45,093 nucleotides of DNA from Candidatus Eiseniibacteriota bacterium (GCA_903844735.1 CAIMUX010000106.1:1-45093); one strand, 5' to 3'. Shown: positions 7,097 to 17,021, counted from the first letter of the stretch. The notes: generated from the letters alone by a model not told the origin. Translations and numbers: made by a program.

Positions 7097-8584
7097 ATGT
7101 CTCAGAAAATGCGAGAGAGACGTGTCGCGACACGAGTCACCCTCTGCGTTCTCTCTTTCCTGGTCTGCAGCGCCTCATCCGTCTTCGTGGCCCGTGCGGA
7201 GGATCAGCTCGTCAAGGAGCTTCTCGACAAGATGTCCGACACGCGCGTGGAGTCCTCGCGCGCCAACTTCGCCCGCCAGATTCTGATGCTTGAGCCCTCC
7301 GCGCCCATCCGCTCCTTCTGCGATGGGTACCTCTTGCTTCTCGCCGGGGACGATGCGGCAGCCGAGTCGAAACTCGACGCTGCGTTGGCCAAGGAAAAGA
7401 GGTTCGGCCAGGCGTTATACATGTACGGAGACGTGTACGGCACCCGCGGACGTCAGATCGAGGCGATGGGCGCATACCGCCGTGCCTTGGCGATGGAGCC
7501 TAAGCTGCTTTCGGCTCGTTTGGCCCTCGGGCGTTTGCTGTTGGAGCGGGCAGGACAGTCATCGATCCCGGACTCGACAACGGCGCTTCGGAGTGAGGCC
7601 CTCGAGGTCGTCCGGCGCGGATTGGAGGACTATCCCCAGGACGTATCTCTGTATGCCGCCCTCGGCGACGCGTTTGTCGCCGTCGGACAGCCCGCCGAAG
7701 CGGTTTCGCCCTACCAGGTGGCCGACCAACTGGAACCGGGCAAAGCCGATATCGAGAGCAAGCTCGGATTCCTCTATGCGGACCAGGGCGAGACCGCACT
7801 TGCGCAGTCATACTTGGCCATGTCGCTCCAGAGCGCTCCGAACAACCCCGCCGCTGTACGGCGACTGGCCGATCTCTATGGGAAGGAAGGGCAGATCGTC
7901 ACGGCGCTCACCCTCCTCAGCCAGGGTTGGAAGCCGGTGCGGGACACGCAGGAGCAGGCACAGATACGGCGCGCCATCGGTTTCGGCCTGCTGCCTTTCG
8001 GCGAACGCGTGAAGTCGCGTGAGCACCTCGAGCGGGCTCGGGATCTGCTGAAAGACAAAGAGATCGAGCTCGCGCTGGCCTGGATCGATAGCACAACAGC
8101 CCCGACCGACGGCCGGGCGCTCGAGCTGGCTCGCATGGTCCTTCCGACCTGGAACTTCCGACGGTTGGACGAGGAGAGAATGAAGATTGACGCCTGTTGG
8201 CCACCGCCGGAGGTAGCGCCGCGGCTCGTGCGTGCCGCGGATCCTATCTATCCTCCGCAGGCCCGCCAACGGGGGAACGAGGGTGAGGCTCTGGTGAAGG
8301 GGCTGGTTTCTCCTGAGGGAGATCTGATCGAAGTCAAGATCGCGGAGTCGTCCGGCTATGCCGACCTCGATGCCGCCGCACTAGCCGCGATGCGCCAGTC
8401 GGCGGTCATGCCGGCTGTCTCGAGTGGGTCTCCCATAGCCTGCTGGATTCAGGTTCCGTTTCGGTTTTCCTTGCACGGCGCAGCCCGGCGCCTGCGCGAC
8501 GGCCGCTTGCCGAGCACACTGGGAACGGCGGGCGAGCGCGTGATCGAGCACGAAACGCCCGCCACCACCAGTGACGGGAAGTGA
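7097..8584 (+). CDS. Exported TPR protein with C-terminal TonB domain
   Basis: The 495-residue protein starts at ATG 7097 after GGGAGGAG. It has a signal sequence (basic start, hydrophobic core at residues 11-27, likely cleavage after ARA). Residues about 40-350 are TPR repeats (ALYMYGDVYGTRGRQIEAMG, LYAALGDAFVAVGQPAEAV). Residues about 395-475 match a TonB C-terminal domain: DPIYPPQARQRGNEGEALVK and then YADLDAAALAAMRQ. TonB domains pass energy to outer-membrane receptors, but no exbB, exbD or receptor lies nearby, and in this phylum such domains often occur in secreted proteins of unknown role. The function is therefore uncertain; the domain assignment is firm. Confidence 0.82.
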   Translation: MSQKMRERRVATRVTLCVLSFLVCSASSVFVARAEDQLVKELLDKMSDTRVESSRANFARQILMLEPSAPIRSFCDGYLLLLAGDDAAAESKLDAALAKEKRFGQALYMYGDVYGTRGRQIEAMGAYRRALAMEPKLLSARLALGRLLLERAGQSSIPDSTTALRSEALEVVRRGLEDYPQDVSLYAALGDAFVAVGQPAEAVSPYQVADQLEPGKADIESKLGFLYADQGETALAQSYLAMSLQSAPNNPAAVRRLADLYGKEGQIVTALTLLSQGWKPVRDTQEQAQIRRAIGFGLLPFGERVKSREHLERARDLLKDKEIELALAWIDSTTAPTDGRALELARMVLPTWNFRRLDEERMKIDACWPPPEVAPRLVRAADPIYPPQARQRGNEGEALVKGLVSPEGDLIEVKIAESSGYADLDAAALAAMRQSAVMPAVSSGSPIACWIQVPFRFSLHGAARRLRDGRLPSTLGTAGERVIEHETPATTSDGK

Positions 8585-8692
8585 ACGGGTTCCAGAACGC
8601 GACCGGAACCGCGGCTGCTCACGGAGACCGTCCTCCACAAGCACGGGCAGCGACGTCGCAAGGGTATCCGGCCTGCCCGTCCAGGGGACGCA

Positions 8693-8741
8693 GGGTGGCG
8701 CGGAAACGACCTTGAAGTCGTCACGACGCTGCGCGCCACCC
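8693..8741. repeat. 10-bp perfect inverted repeat enclosing an inner hairpin
   Basis: GGGTGGCGCG (8693-8702) pairs exactly with CGCGCCACCC (8732-8741). Inside, ACGAC (8706-8710) and GTCGT (8717-8721) form a second stem over CTTGAA. It lies in the 264-base gap between the TPR-TonB gene and the GH35 gene. It has no T-run, so it may be a structured RNA, a rho-independent-like terminator without U-tract, or a protein site. Confidence 0.5.
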
Positions 8742-8848
8742 ACGCGCAGTCACGGCAGGGCGGCTCGTGAGTCGCACGGGGGCGACAGAGTGTCTCCCCT
8801 GCTCATGTCTAGAGCATCGAACGCAACGGCGGCACGGGGACGTATTGC

Positions 8849-10978
8849 ATGAGCTTTTCCGCAACAGGCAAGTCGTTCACCAAAGACGGCACACCGTACA
8901 TTCTCGTCTCCGGGGAGATACATTACTTCCGGCTTGATCCGTCGGTGTGGGAACAGCACCTCCTGCTTCTGAAGCAGTCCGGGGCAAACACCACCTCAAC
9001 ATACATTCCCTGGGATTGGCATGAGTACGAAGAAGGGAAGTTCGACTTCACCGGCGAGACCGATCGTGCCCGGGATCTCAAGACGTACATTACTCTCTGC
9101 AAGCGGGTCGGCTTGGACCTGATCGTGAAGCCAGGCCCATACATCCTCGCCGAGTACGAGGCATCCGGTCTGCCTGGGTGGCTGCAGGCGCGTTGTTCAC
9201 CCGCGGCGTTCGCCACCGATGAGCACGGCAACATCATCTCGCCCGACATTATGTCGTACATGTCCGCCGAGTTTCTCCACTTCACGCGACTCTGGTACGA
9301 CCGCGTCATGCCGATTATTGCCGCGCATCAGCACGGCAATGGCGGACCGATTATCATGATGCAGGTATGCAATGAGGTCGGCGTATTCCAGTGGCTGTCC
9401 GGCCGCATCGATTACAATGCATGCGTCATCGACCTATATAAGACATTCTTGAAGGGCCATTACAGTTCGATCGAACTACTCAACACAACATATGGATCCT
9501 GTTACCCGTCATTCGACGCCGTCCATCCGCCGCGCGGCATGATCACCACCAGAAGCGAATACGCCGGTTACGTTGATTTCCATTTGTTCTACCGTCGCTA
9601 CTTCGCTCTATATCTTGACACGCTGGCGACAAGCATCAGGTCGTATGGCATCGATGTGCAGCTCACGCACAACATTCCAGGCTGGATTTTCGGGAACGCC
9701 GCTGAACTACCGATGCTCATCAGCACCTATGCCGAAGTGCTGAAGAACCACAAGGAGTTCCTCTTCGGAATGGACCACATTCCAGAGTTTGTCTCCTTCC
9801 GCAACGCGCATTCCGATCTAGCGGCAAACAGGATCCTGGATGCTCTGCAGCCGCACGGTCCGGTGTGGGCAGCCGAGTTCCAATCAGGCACGCGAGAGCA
9901 TCATGTGAAGAACGATCCGGTCGACATGGACATGTTCTATTTTGCTTCTCTAGCGCACGGCCTGAAGGGCTTCAACTACTACATGTTCTCTCAGGGAATC
10001 AATCCGCCCGGAAAGGGATTCTTCGGGAAGACGTTCTACTGCCAGACGCCGCTGGACGTGAACGCCAAGGAATCGGATCTGTACGGGGTGACACAAGCCT
10101 TTGCCCGCTTCATCAACCGCAATCAAAAGGCTCTGCTGGCAAGCGAGCCGAGGGCGAATATCTGTGCCGGCCTGTACAAGCCGTACTTCAACACGGAACT
10201 CACGACATCACAGCTCCTGAAGGAATGCCGTCTTCATGTCGACAAACTCGGATTGTATCTCGATCCGCGCTACATCCGCGAGGAAGTGTTCTTCAACGGA
10301 CTCCTTCGCGGACTTCAGACAATCAACATCAACTATGACATTCGCGATCTCGAGACAACGCCGCTCGACGAGTTGTTGCGCTACACGCAGCTGTGGGTCA
10401 CGACGACGGAGTTTATGGATGCGATAACGCAATCGTCGCTCGCGGACTTCGTGAAGGCGGGCGGACATCTCGTCGTCTATCCGGCTCTCCCGACGCTCGA
10501 CAACTACTTGAATCCATGCACAGTATTGCTCGACAAGCTCGGTCTGTGTATCACGAAGTCCGACAGCCGGAACAAGGTGCGCGCTTTCGGCATCGATGAT
10601 GTGTATTCGACGATGCGTGAGAAGCAATTGTTCGGCGTGACGGACGAGGAGGTCCTGGCGACAACGGCCGCCGGGGAAGCCTGCGGGATACGAAAACGGG
10701 TGGGTGAAGGCTGGGTGGTCGCACTCGGGTTCGCCTTCGGCTATTCCACGGACGACCATTTGCGTTTGTACGAGCAGGTCCTGGGTCTCGACGGAGTCGA
10801 GAGGGACGTTGACGTCTCCGATCCTGACATTCAGTTCGTGCTGCGTCGGGGGAAGAAGTGCTCGTTTCTCTTCCTCCTCAACTACCATAACCGGAAGACG
10901 ACCTTCACGGCGATGGGCCGGCGACATACGCTGAAGCCCTTCGGCTACAAGATTGTCCTTGTGGCTGCGGGCAAATAG
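8849..10978 (+). CDS. Glycoside hydrolase family 35 beta-galactosidase-like enzyme
   Basis: A 709-residue enzyme that begins with the GH35 pattern: a self-contained (beta/alpha)8 barrel starting GEIHYFRLDPSVWEQHL, then NTTSTYIPWDWHE and KPGPYILAEYEASGLPGWL. The acid/base Glu is E176 in GPIIMMQVCNEVG and the nucleophile is probably E343 in WAAEFQSG. C-terminal of the barrel are beta-galactosidase jelly-roll-like regions. No signal peptide is visible, so it is probably cytoplasmic. Base use differs from the neighbours: in the 60 bases from 9421 I count 25 G+C, against 41 of 60 from 13201. This suggests recent acquisition. The ribosome binding site is poor (CACGGGGA). The natural substrate is not known. 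Confidence 0.85.
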   Translation: MSFSATGKSFTKDGTPYILVSGEIHYFRLDPSVWEQHLLLLKQSGANTTSTYIPWDWHEYEEGKFDFTGETDRARDLKTYITLCKRVGLDLIVKPGPYILAEYEASGLPGWLQARCSPAAFATDEHGNIISPDIMSYMSAEFLHFTRLWYDRVMPIIAAHQHGNGGPIIMMQVCNEVGVFQWLSGRIDYNACVIDLYKTFLKGHYSSIELLNTTYGSCYPSFDAVHPPRGMITTRSEYAGYVDFHLFYRRYFALYLDTLATSIRSYGIDVQLTHNIPGWIFGNAAELPMLISTYAEVLKNHKEFLFGMDHIPEFVSFRNAHSDLAANRILDALQPHGPVWAAEFQSGTREHHVKNDPVDMDMFYFASLAHGLKGFNYYMFSQGINPPGKGFFGKTFYCQTPLDVNAKESDLYGVTQAFARFINRNQKALLASEPRANICAGLYKPYFNTELTTSQLLKECRLHVDKLGLYLDPRYIREEVFFNGLLRGLQTININYDIRDLETTPLDELLRYTQLWVTTTEFMDAITQSSLADFVKAGGHLVVYPALPTLDNYLNPCTVLLDKLGLCITKSDSRNKVRAFGIDDVYSTMREKQLFGVTDEEVLATTAAGEACGIRKRVGEGWVVALGFAFGYSTDDHLRLYEQVLGLDGVERDVDVSDPDIQFVLRRGKKCSFLFLLNYHNRKTTFTAMGRRHTLKPFGYKIVLVAAGK

Positions 10979-11008
10979 AGCAATCGAACTGTGGTTCCTT
11001 TCGAGATC

Positions 11009-11027
11009 GTGGGGCACGCGACCCCAC
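11009..11027. terminator. Hairpin between convergent GH35 and GH94 genes
   Basis: GTGGGG (11009-11014) and CCCCAC (11022-11027) form a 6-bp GC-rich stem around 7 bases. It sits in the 85-base gap between two convergent genes and could stop transcription from both sides. There is no T-run, so this is a weak call. Confidence 0.35.
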
Positions 11028-11063
11028 ACGACCCTGAACCGCCGGTCTCGGGGCGCCCGGGAG

Positions 11064-13589
11064 TCACGCTCCCAGTGTCACCTCGACCCGATGCTCCCCG
11101 TCATCCCGAGGAGCCGGGACCATCGCGGCGCCGTCGATGATATGAGCCGGCTCGCCATCCAGCGCACATTCGATCACTCGCGCGGCCTTCCCGGTGGGGT
11201 TGCGCACTTCGATCACCAGGCTCGTCCCGGTCCCGGGCACCTTGAACCGGATCGTGAACCGGGGCCAAGCATCGGGAATGCGCGGCTGCAACCGCACCAC
11301 CGTCCCGTCCTGCATGGTCAGGCCGAGTACCGTTTCGAGCGCGACCCGGTACATCCACGCGGCCGAGCCTGTATACCAGCTCCAGCCGCCGCGCCCGACG
11401 TGGGGCGGCACGCCATAGATGTCGGCCGCGACGACGTAGGGCTCGAGCTGGTAGACGGCAATCGCCTCCGCGGTTGTAGTCCGGTGGATCGGATTCATCC
11501 AGGCCAGCAGATCAGAGGCCGAGTCCCGGCGCCCGAGTTCGGCGAGCGCTCGGACGACCCAGAGCGCCGCGTGCGTGTATTGCCCGCCATTCTCGCGGAC
11601 CCCCGGCGGATACCCCTTGATGTAGCCGGGATCGTGCAGGGTGTTCTGGAAGGGCGGGGCGAGAAGTTTCACGATGCGCCCGGTGTGATCGACGAGCAGT
11701 TCTTCCACCGCATCCATCGCGCACCGCATCCGGTCCCCTGGCGCGGCTCCGGACAGGACCGACCAAGCCTGGACGAGCGCGTCGATCCTGCATTCGTCGC
11801 CAGTCGCGGACCCGAGCGGCGTCCCGTCGTCATAGTATCCGCGCCGGTACCAGAGGCCGTCCCACCCGGCGTCGTTCACCGCCACCCGCAACCGGTCGCG
11901 CGCTCCGCCGTAGCGTTCTGCTCGCTCCGCCTCGCCGCGATCCCGGCAGATCGGAATGAAACCATCGAGCACGGCCACCAGGAAGAACGCCATCCAGACG
12001 CTTTCGCCTCGGCCTTCGCGGCCCACCCGGTTCATCCCGTCGTTCCAATCGCCGGTCCCGAACAGCGGGAGCCCGTGCGCGCCGGTGACGAGTGAACGAT
12101 CGATCGCCCGGGCGCAGTGTTCGTACAGATCCGCCGACTCGTCAGCCTCCTCGGGAACCAGCAGCGCCTCGTCCTCCCCGGGATACAGCCCTCGCGCACG
12201 CAGGAACCGGATGGGCTCCGCCAGCACGGCGCGATCCCCGGTGGTCTGGACATAGAAGACGGTGACGTATGGCAGCCAGAGCAGATCGTCCGCAAAGCGA
12301 GTGCGGATCCCGACGTTGCGCGGTGGATGCCACCAGTGAAGGACATCCCCCTCGATGAACTGGTGGGCCGCGTGCAGAAGGATCTGCGCCCGCGCCCGCC
12401 CTGGTTCCAGGTACATCCAGGAGGCCGCATCCTGGAGTTGATCCCTGAACCCGAAGGCACCGCCCGACTGGTACAGGGCCGAACGCGCCCATAACCGGCA
12501 GACCAACACCTGGTAGGCCAGCCATCCGTTCATCATCAGGTCGAACGCGGGATCGGGCGTGGCGACCTGGAGACCGCAGAGCGCTGTGGTCCAGAAGGCC
12601 CGGACATCGTCGAGCGCCGCGTCCCCGGCCGCGCCGGTTGTGAACAGCTCCGCGAGCACTTCAGCCTCGGCGCGATCCGCGCCTTCGCCCAGCAGGAACC
12701 AGGCGACGGCCTCGCCCCGCGCAGGCAGGGTGAGCTTGAGGCGAAGCGCGACCGAAGGGAGCTCCCCGAAACCGACGAGCCGGTACAACTCGCGCGTCGT
12801 CTCGTCCTCATCGACGTGTGGAAGATCCGCACCGGCGGACGCAAGACCCTCACCAGGTCCGGGGAGAACATCCGCCCGGATTCGTTCCCGTGTTTCGCCC
12901 TGCCGGGTCGCGGCCGAGACCTCGGCAAATCCTGTCATGAACGCCACCGCGTTCTCGTACCCGGGCTGCTCCGTGTTGCGCGCAAAGACGATGCCGCGTG
13001 CCGGGCCTTCCTCGATCTCCACGAACGGTGCGGTCTCCTCCGGCTGACCGCCGAGGACCAGACGCCACGCGCCGAACACCGTGAGACACCGGGCGCGATC
13101 CGCCGTGTTGCGCAGTTGCACGCGCGCGATTTTCACTCTGTCCGAACGTGGGACGAAAAGGACCGTCGTTTGCTCCAACTCCTCGCCGACCATGGCAAAG
13201 CGCGAGTACCCGAAGCCATGGCGCACCTCGTAATCGACCGGCAGCGGATCCGGTCCCGGAAGCGGCGACCACGAGCGTCCGGTCTCCTCGTCGCGGACGA
13301 GAAGTATCTCGCCGTGGGGATCGGTGACCGCATCATTGGACCAAGGCGTAAGACGATGCTCTCGGCTGTTCCCGCCCCACGTGTAGCCGGCCCCACGCTC
13401 GCTGACGAGAAAACCGAAAGTCTCGTTGGCAACGACATTGATCCACGGCCGTGGCGGCAGGAGATGGCCTTCTTCCCCCCGCCAGGGAAGTCGGATGACG
13501 TACTCGTGACCGTCAGCGCTGAATCCACCGTGAAGATTCGGGAATTGCAGCGATACCTTCGACTCACGCTCGTTGGGGATTGTCGTCAT
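11064..13589 (-). CDS. GH94 phosphorylase, NdvB C-terminal type
   Basis: About 841 residues. It resembles the C-terminal third of cyclic beta-1,2-glucan synthase NdvB and of 1,2-beta-oligoglucan phosphorylases (GH94). The N-terminal beta-sandwich contains HGGFSADGHEYVIRL and GYTWGGNSREHRLTPWSND. The (alpha/alpha)6 barrel contains SGGAFGFRDQLQDA and, at residues 512-519, GDWNDGMN with the catalytic Asp (514 or 517). The end has the GH94 small sandwich domain. The ATG at 13589 overlaps the stop of the upstream gene as ATGA, so translation is probably coupled; the frame extended to 13865 is antisense-like. NdvB's glycosyltransferase part is absent. It probably degrades or remodels beta-glucans by phosphorolysis. 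Confidence 0.85.
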   Translation of the reverse strand: MTTIPNERESKVSLQFPNLHGGFSADGHEYVIRLPWRGEEGHLLPPRPWINVVANETFGFLVSERGAGYTWGGNSREHRLTPWSNDAVTDPHGEILLVRDEETGRSWSPLPGPDPLPVDYEVRHGFGYSRFAMVGEELEQTTVLFVPRSDRVKIARVQLRNTADRARCLTVFGAWRLVLGGQPEETAPFVEIEEGPARGIVFARNTEQPGYENAVAFMTGFAEVSAATRQGETRERIRADVLPGPGEGLASAGADLPHVDEDETTRELYRLVGFGELPSVALRLKLTLPARGEAVAWFLLGEGADRAEAEVLAELFTTGAAGDAALDDVRAFWTTALCGLQVATPDPAFDLMMNGWLAYQVLVCRLWARSALYQSGGAFGFRDQLQDAASWMYLEPGRARAQILLHAAHQFIEGDVLHWWHPPRNVGIRTRFADDLLWLPYVTVFYVQTTGDRAVLAEPIRFLRARGLYPGEDEALLVPEEADESADLYEHCARAIDRSLVTGAHGLPLFGTGDWNDGMNRVGREGRGESVWMAFFLVAVLDGFIPICRDRGEAERAERYGGARDRLRVAVNDAGWDGLWYRRGYYDDGTPLGSATGDECRIDALVQAWSVLSGAAPGDRMRCAMDAVEELLVDHTGRIVKLLAPPFQNTLHDPGYIKGYPPGVRENGGQYTHAALWVVRALAELGRRDSASDLLAWMNPIHRTTTAEAIAVYQLEPYVVAADIYGVPPHVGRGGWSWYTGSAAWMYRVALETVLGLTMQDGTVVRLQPRIPDAWPRFTIRFKVPGTGTSLVIEVRNPTGKAARVIECALDGEPAHIIDGAAMVPAPRDDGEHRVEVTLGA

Positions 13590-14782
13590 AGACGCCGAAT
13601 CCCACCATCCGAGTCGAGGGCTACCACGTCGATCGGAAGGTTGAGCTCCCTCCAGAAGCGGGCGGCGGGCTGCCCGGCCTGGACAGTCGGCACCGCATAC
13701 ACCTTCCTCGGCTTTAGGCCCATACTCTCCGGCACCTGTTCCCGATCGCGGATCCGGCGCAGGACCGCGGCATCCGGGCGCACCTTCGGATCTCCGCAGA
13801 GCACCGCCGCCGCCAGCCGCTCGAGTTCGTACGCGCGCGCCGCATCGAGGCCCAGCTCGCGCCATCTGTGCTCCTCCGCACAGGCAGCGGCTTTGAATCG
13901 ATCCTCCACCGCCGCAACCGCGTCGGCCGACCCCAGGTCGGTGAGCGCCAGCGCCGCTTCGCGGTCACCGGCGACGCCGGACAACAACGTGCGCTCGACC
14001 AGGCCGCCCGGGCCGACCGTCACCCGCGTCCGCAGAGAGAACACGGGATCGAGGACATCGCCGGTCGTCCCCGCCAAGGGCGTTTGGGCCAGAAGTGCCT
14101 CCGGCGCGGACGCATCTCGTCCACGGCCTAGGAAACGCATCCGGTCGGTCTCATGCTCAACCGGGCCCGCGGAAAGGAGTGCATGGATCATCCAGGGAAA
14201 GGCGTCGCCGGAATCACGCACTCGTCGACGGAAAAGCAGCGCCCGCCGTTCGGAAACAAACTCCGAGTACACGAAGAGACGCGAAAACGCATGATGGGGG
14301 GCGTGCGAGGGTGGCTCGTGCAGAACGACTTCTCCGTATGTCGTGATCTCTATGGCCCGATCGCACTCGGAGTGGTTGCGCAGCCGCAGGCGTCGCAGTT
14401 CCAGGCCCTGACTCGCGCAGGCCTCCGGCGGAACGCAGGTTTCGAGGACGATTTCGAGATCCCCGACCTTGCGGGTCATCACGACCCGCCCCGGCTCCCG
14501 TCGGTACCCGCCTCGGCTCGGCGGTCCCTCCCCGGGCCGGCTGCCGAGCGAGATGAACCCCTCCATCTCCGGATCCCGCAGGTAGAGGAGGACACCGGCT
14601 CCGCTGTCGAGAGGATCTCCGTTCCATGGCGTCAGTGTCCAACGCTCGAACCAGGAGAAACCGGTGCCGTCATCGGCCAAGAGCACGCCGTACCGTCCGT
14701 TCGAGAGAACGCAGCGATCCCGCAACACCCCGGGGTCGGCGGGCGGGCGGATTCTTTCGGTCCAGGCGGGCATCGGCGGCAT
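13586..14782 (-). CDS. NdvB-like carbohydrate-binding module as a separate protein
   Basis: A 398-residue protein matching the first GH94-associated beta-sandwich of NdvB. It contains VLSNGRYGVLLADDGTGFSW and then LTPWNGDP, RDPEMEGFISLGSRP, LRLRNHSECDRAIEITTYGE and HAFSRLFVYSEF. The end (AARFWRELNLPIDVVALDSD) resembles the AH-YWR-KGL-VDLVILN segment I recall from NdvB, but the linker before it is short and the protein then stops. The ATG at 14782 follows GGAG (CCGGAGACGA). Its TGA overlaps the ATG of the GH94 catalytic gene. Together the two ORFs look like one NdvB C-terminal region with an internal deletion and a split, or a genuine two-subunit phosphorylase. There is no catalytic site in this half. 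Confidence 0.75.
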   Translation of the reverse strand: MPPMPAWTERIRPPADPGVLRDRCVLSNGRYGVLLADDGTGFSWFERWTLTPWNGDPLDSGAGVLLYLRDPEMEGFISLGSRPGEGPPSRGGYRREPGRVVMTRKVGDLEIVLETCVPPEACASQGLELRRLRLRNHSECDRAIEITTYGEVVLHEPPSHAPHHAFSRLFVYSEFVSERRALLFRRRVRDSGDAFPWMIHALLSAGPVEHETDRMRFLGRGRDASAPEALLAQTPLAGTTGDVLDPVFSLRTRVTVGPGGLVERTLLSGVAGDREAALALTDLGSADAVAAVEDRFKAAACAEEHRWRELGLDAARAYELERLAAAVLCGDPKVRPDAAVLRRIRDREQVPESMGLKPRKVYAVPTVQAGQPAARFWRELNLPIDVVALDSDGGIRRL

Positions 14783-14951
14783 TCGTCTCCGGCAGTTCGT
14801 AGCAGTGCTCGGTCATGAGACAACGCAGGCGCGATCCGGGCGCAAGCTACTGCACCCGGGGCGCGACTGATCCGACTCGATACTAGCAAGAACCCCTGAC
14901 GTCCGCCAGACGGATCTCGACGGATGCAGCACAGTCCGCGCGCCAGAGGCC

Positions 14952-17021
14952 TCAGAGTGGAAGGCGAACAATGAACGTGCTGCCGACTCCGACCTCGGTC
15001 TCAAGGTCGATGCGACCGTGATGTTTCTTCACCACGATCGTGTGGCAGTAGGGAAGCCCCTGGCCGGTTCCCTCGCCCATCGGCTTGGTGGTGAAGAACG
15101 GCTCGAAGAGCCTAGAACGGTGCTCTTCCGGAATGCCGGGGCCGTTGTCGGCGATGCTAAGGACTGCCTGGTCCTCGTCGCGACGAACGGTGACCCGGAT
15201 CCATCCCGGCCGGCTGGGGTCGGCCCGGCGCGCCTCCGCAACAGCGTCGGCGGCGTTCACCAGCAGATGGAAGAGAACCTGGTGCAGATCGGCGGGATCG
15301 CAAGGCACATCAGGCAACGCCGGATCGAACTCGGTGGTCACCTCAGCCACCGGCTCCCAGCGGTGCCGCGTCACAACAAGAGCGTTGCGGACGGCGCGGC
15401 GGATGTCCATCGGCACCCGCTGATCCGGGCCGGCTTCCGAGAACTCCCTCATGGCCCGGACGATGGCCGTCACCCGCTCAATCCCGTCGATCGAGTGCGT
15501 CGCGGCCGCCGGCATCTCGCGAATGAGTGTGGCGAGATCGGACGTCCGCAGTTCCTCCGCCAGCGCATGGGCCGTGGCGACCTCGAGCTCTCCTTCACCA
15601 GCCAGCGTCAGAGCAACCTGGACCTTCCGCAGGGCCTCCGCCATCTCCACGACGCCTTCCCGCAAGAAACGGAGACTGTCGCCGATGAGTTGGGCCGGTG
15701 CGTTGATCTCGTGGGCCATGCCTCCCGCGAGTTGAGCGAGCGCCTCCAGCTTCTGCGCGGAACGGAGTTGCGCGTCCATCCGGTCGCGATCGAGCTGCGT
15801 CCGTCGCGCCAGCGAGAGATCCTCCACCACCACGAGCATGGTGGGGATCGCCTGACGCGCGCCGGAGCGCACCACCGGTCGAAAGGTCAACCGCACAAAG
15901 CGACGCAGGTGGGAATCCTCGGCTTCCACCGCCACCTCGCGCCCTTCGAGGGTCGCATCCCAGGCACGGCGTAGCCCCGCCGTGAGGTAGCAGGAGTCAC
16001 CGGAGCAGCCGGGATGGAGCAAGTCGTGGAAGTCCAGCCCCGAGATCTCCCCTGGCCCGCGCAGCCCCCAGGTCTCCAACATGCAGTTGCCGGAAACCAC
16101 GCAGCCGACGAAATCTACAAGGGCGACGAATTCGGGAAGGGAGTCGAGGATCACTTCCAACTCCTCTTTGACCCTGCGCGACCATTCGAGAAGGCGCGAG
16201 AGTTCCTCCTGCTCGCGGCGACGGTCGGTGACATCACGCCCGATGCCGACGACACCGGTCACGCTCCCGTCGTCCCCCCGGATCGGGGCGAGAGATGTCT
16301 GGTAGAAACGTCGCCCATGCTTCGCCTCCGCCTCCCATTCGTAGACGACCTGCTCACCGGCAATCGCGCGGCGCGTCGCCTCCTCGTGGACGGCAGCCTG
16401 CTCGGCCCCCAGGATCTCGCAGGCCGTGCGGCCCACAATTGTCGCGGGAGAGACCCCTTCCGCTTTCAGCCAAAGGCCATAGACGCCGGTGTGCCGCATG
16501 TCCCGGTCGAGGGTGAAGACAATGTCGTTCACGGAGTCGACAAGGGCCTGGACGTTCCCCTCACCCTCGGATCGGGCCGCGGCGATATCGAGGCGGCAGA
16601 CGGCGCCGAGGATCTCCCCACCGGGACCGCGCACCGGGGCGAGGTGGTAGCCCAGACCCGCAGCTCGGTCCCCCAGCTCCGAGGGGCAGATGCCATCGCG
16701 AGGCGCTCCTGTTTCAAGAACGGCGGTCAGCCCCGAAGCGAGGCAACTGCACTGCCCGTCAGGCAGGGCCAGATCGGCCACCCCGGCCCCCGGAAGCTCG
16801 CGGAGAGAGAGACCGATGGTCCGGGCGGCGGCAGGACTTCCAGTCAACACGCGCCCACGTCGGTCGAAGACGAGGATCGACTCGGTGCCGGCGGCGAGAA
16901 CCGCGTGGAGGACCGACTCCGCGGGAACGGAGGCGAGGACGAGCGAAGGCCCTGCCGGATTCAGCTCCGGGTTCGCCGCCGGTCGTTGCATGCGTGTCCG
17001 ACTGGCCAAAGTACGACCCAT
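14952..17021 (-). CDS. Multi-PAS sensor histidine kinase
   Basis: About 689 residues, no membrane segment, so probably a soluble sensor. There are three PAS-like domains (about 35-145, 155-265, 285-405). The second ends in the PAC pattern [21 protein letters not shown] coiled linker leads to the phosphoacceptor in [18 protein letters not shown] (His437) and an ATPase domain with a [18 protein letters not shown]-box, [20 protein letters not shown] and GTGQGLPYC. The start is uncertain: ATG 17021 is chosen because GGGGG lies about 9 bases upstream, with an alternative at 16991. It is divergent from the receiver-HD gene at 17150, its likely partner. The signal is unknown. Confidence 0.85.
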   Translation of the reverse strand: MGRTLASRTRMQRPAANPELNPAGPSLVLASVPAESVLHAVLAAGTESILVFDRRGRVLTGSPAAARTIGLSLRELPGAGVADLALPDGQCSCLASGLTAVLETGAPRDGICPSELGDRAAGLGYHLAPVRGPGGEILGAVCRLDIAAARSEGEGNVQALVDSVNDIVFTLDRDMRHTGVYGLWLKAEGVSPATIVGRTACEILGAEQAAVHEEATRRAIAGEQVVYEWEAEAKHGRRFYQTSLAPIRGDDGSVTGVVGIGRDVTDRRREQEELSRLLEWSRRVKEELEVILDSLPEFVALVDFVGCVVSGNCMLETWGLRGPGEISGLDFHDLLHPGCSGDSCYLTAGLRRAWDATLEGREVAVEAEDSHLRRFVRLTFRPVVRSGARQAIPTMLVVVEDLSLARRTQLDRDRMDAQLRSAQKLEALAQLAGGMAHEINAPAQLIGDSLRFLREGVVEMAEALRKVQVALTLAGEGELEVATAHALAEELRTSDLATLIREMPAAATHSIDGIERVTAIVRAMREFSEAGPDQRVPMDIRRAVRNALVVTRHRWEPVAEVTTEFDPALPDVPCDPADLHQVLFHLLVNAADAVAEARRADPSRPGWIRVTVRRDEDQAVLSIADNGPGIPEEHRSRLFEPFFTTKPMGEGTGQGLPYCHTIVVKKHHGRIDLETEVGVGSTFIVRLPL

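Noticed and set aside
11064-13865. A 933-residue version of the GH94 protein starting at 13865
   Set aside because: The first 92 codons are antisense-like and Arg-rich and overlap the upstream ORF by 280 bases. The ATG at 13589, in ATGA overlap, fits the conserved beginning.
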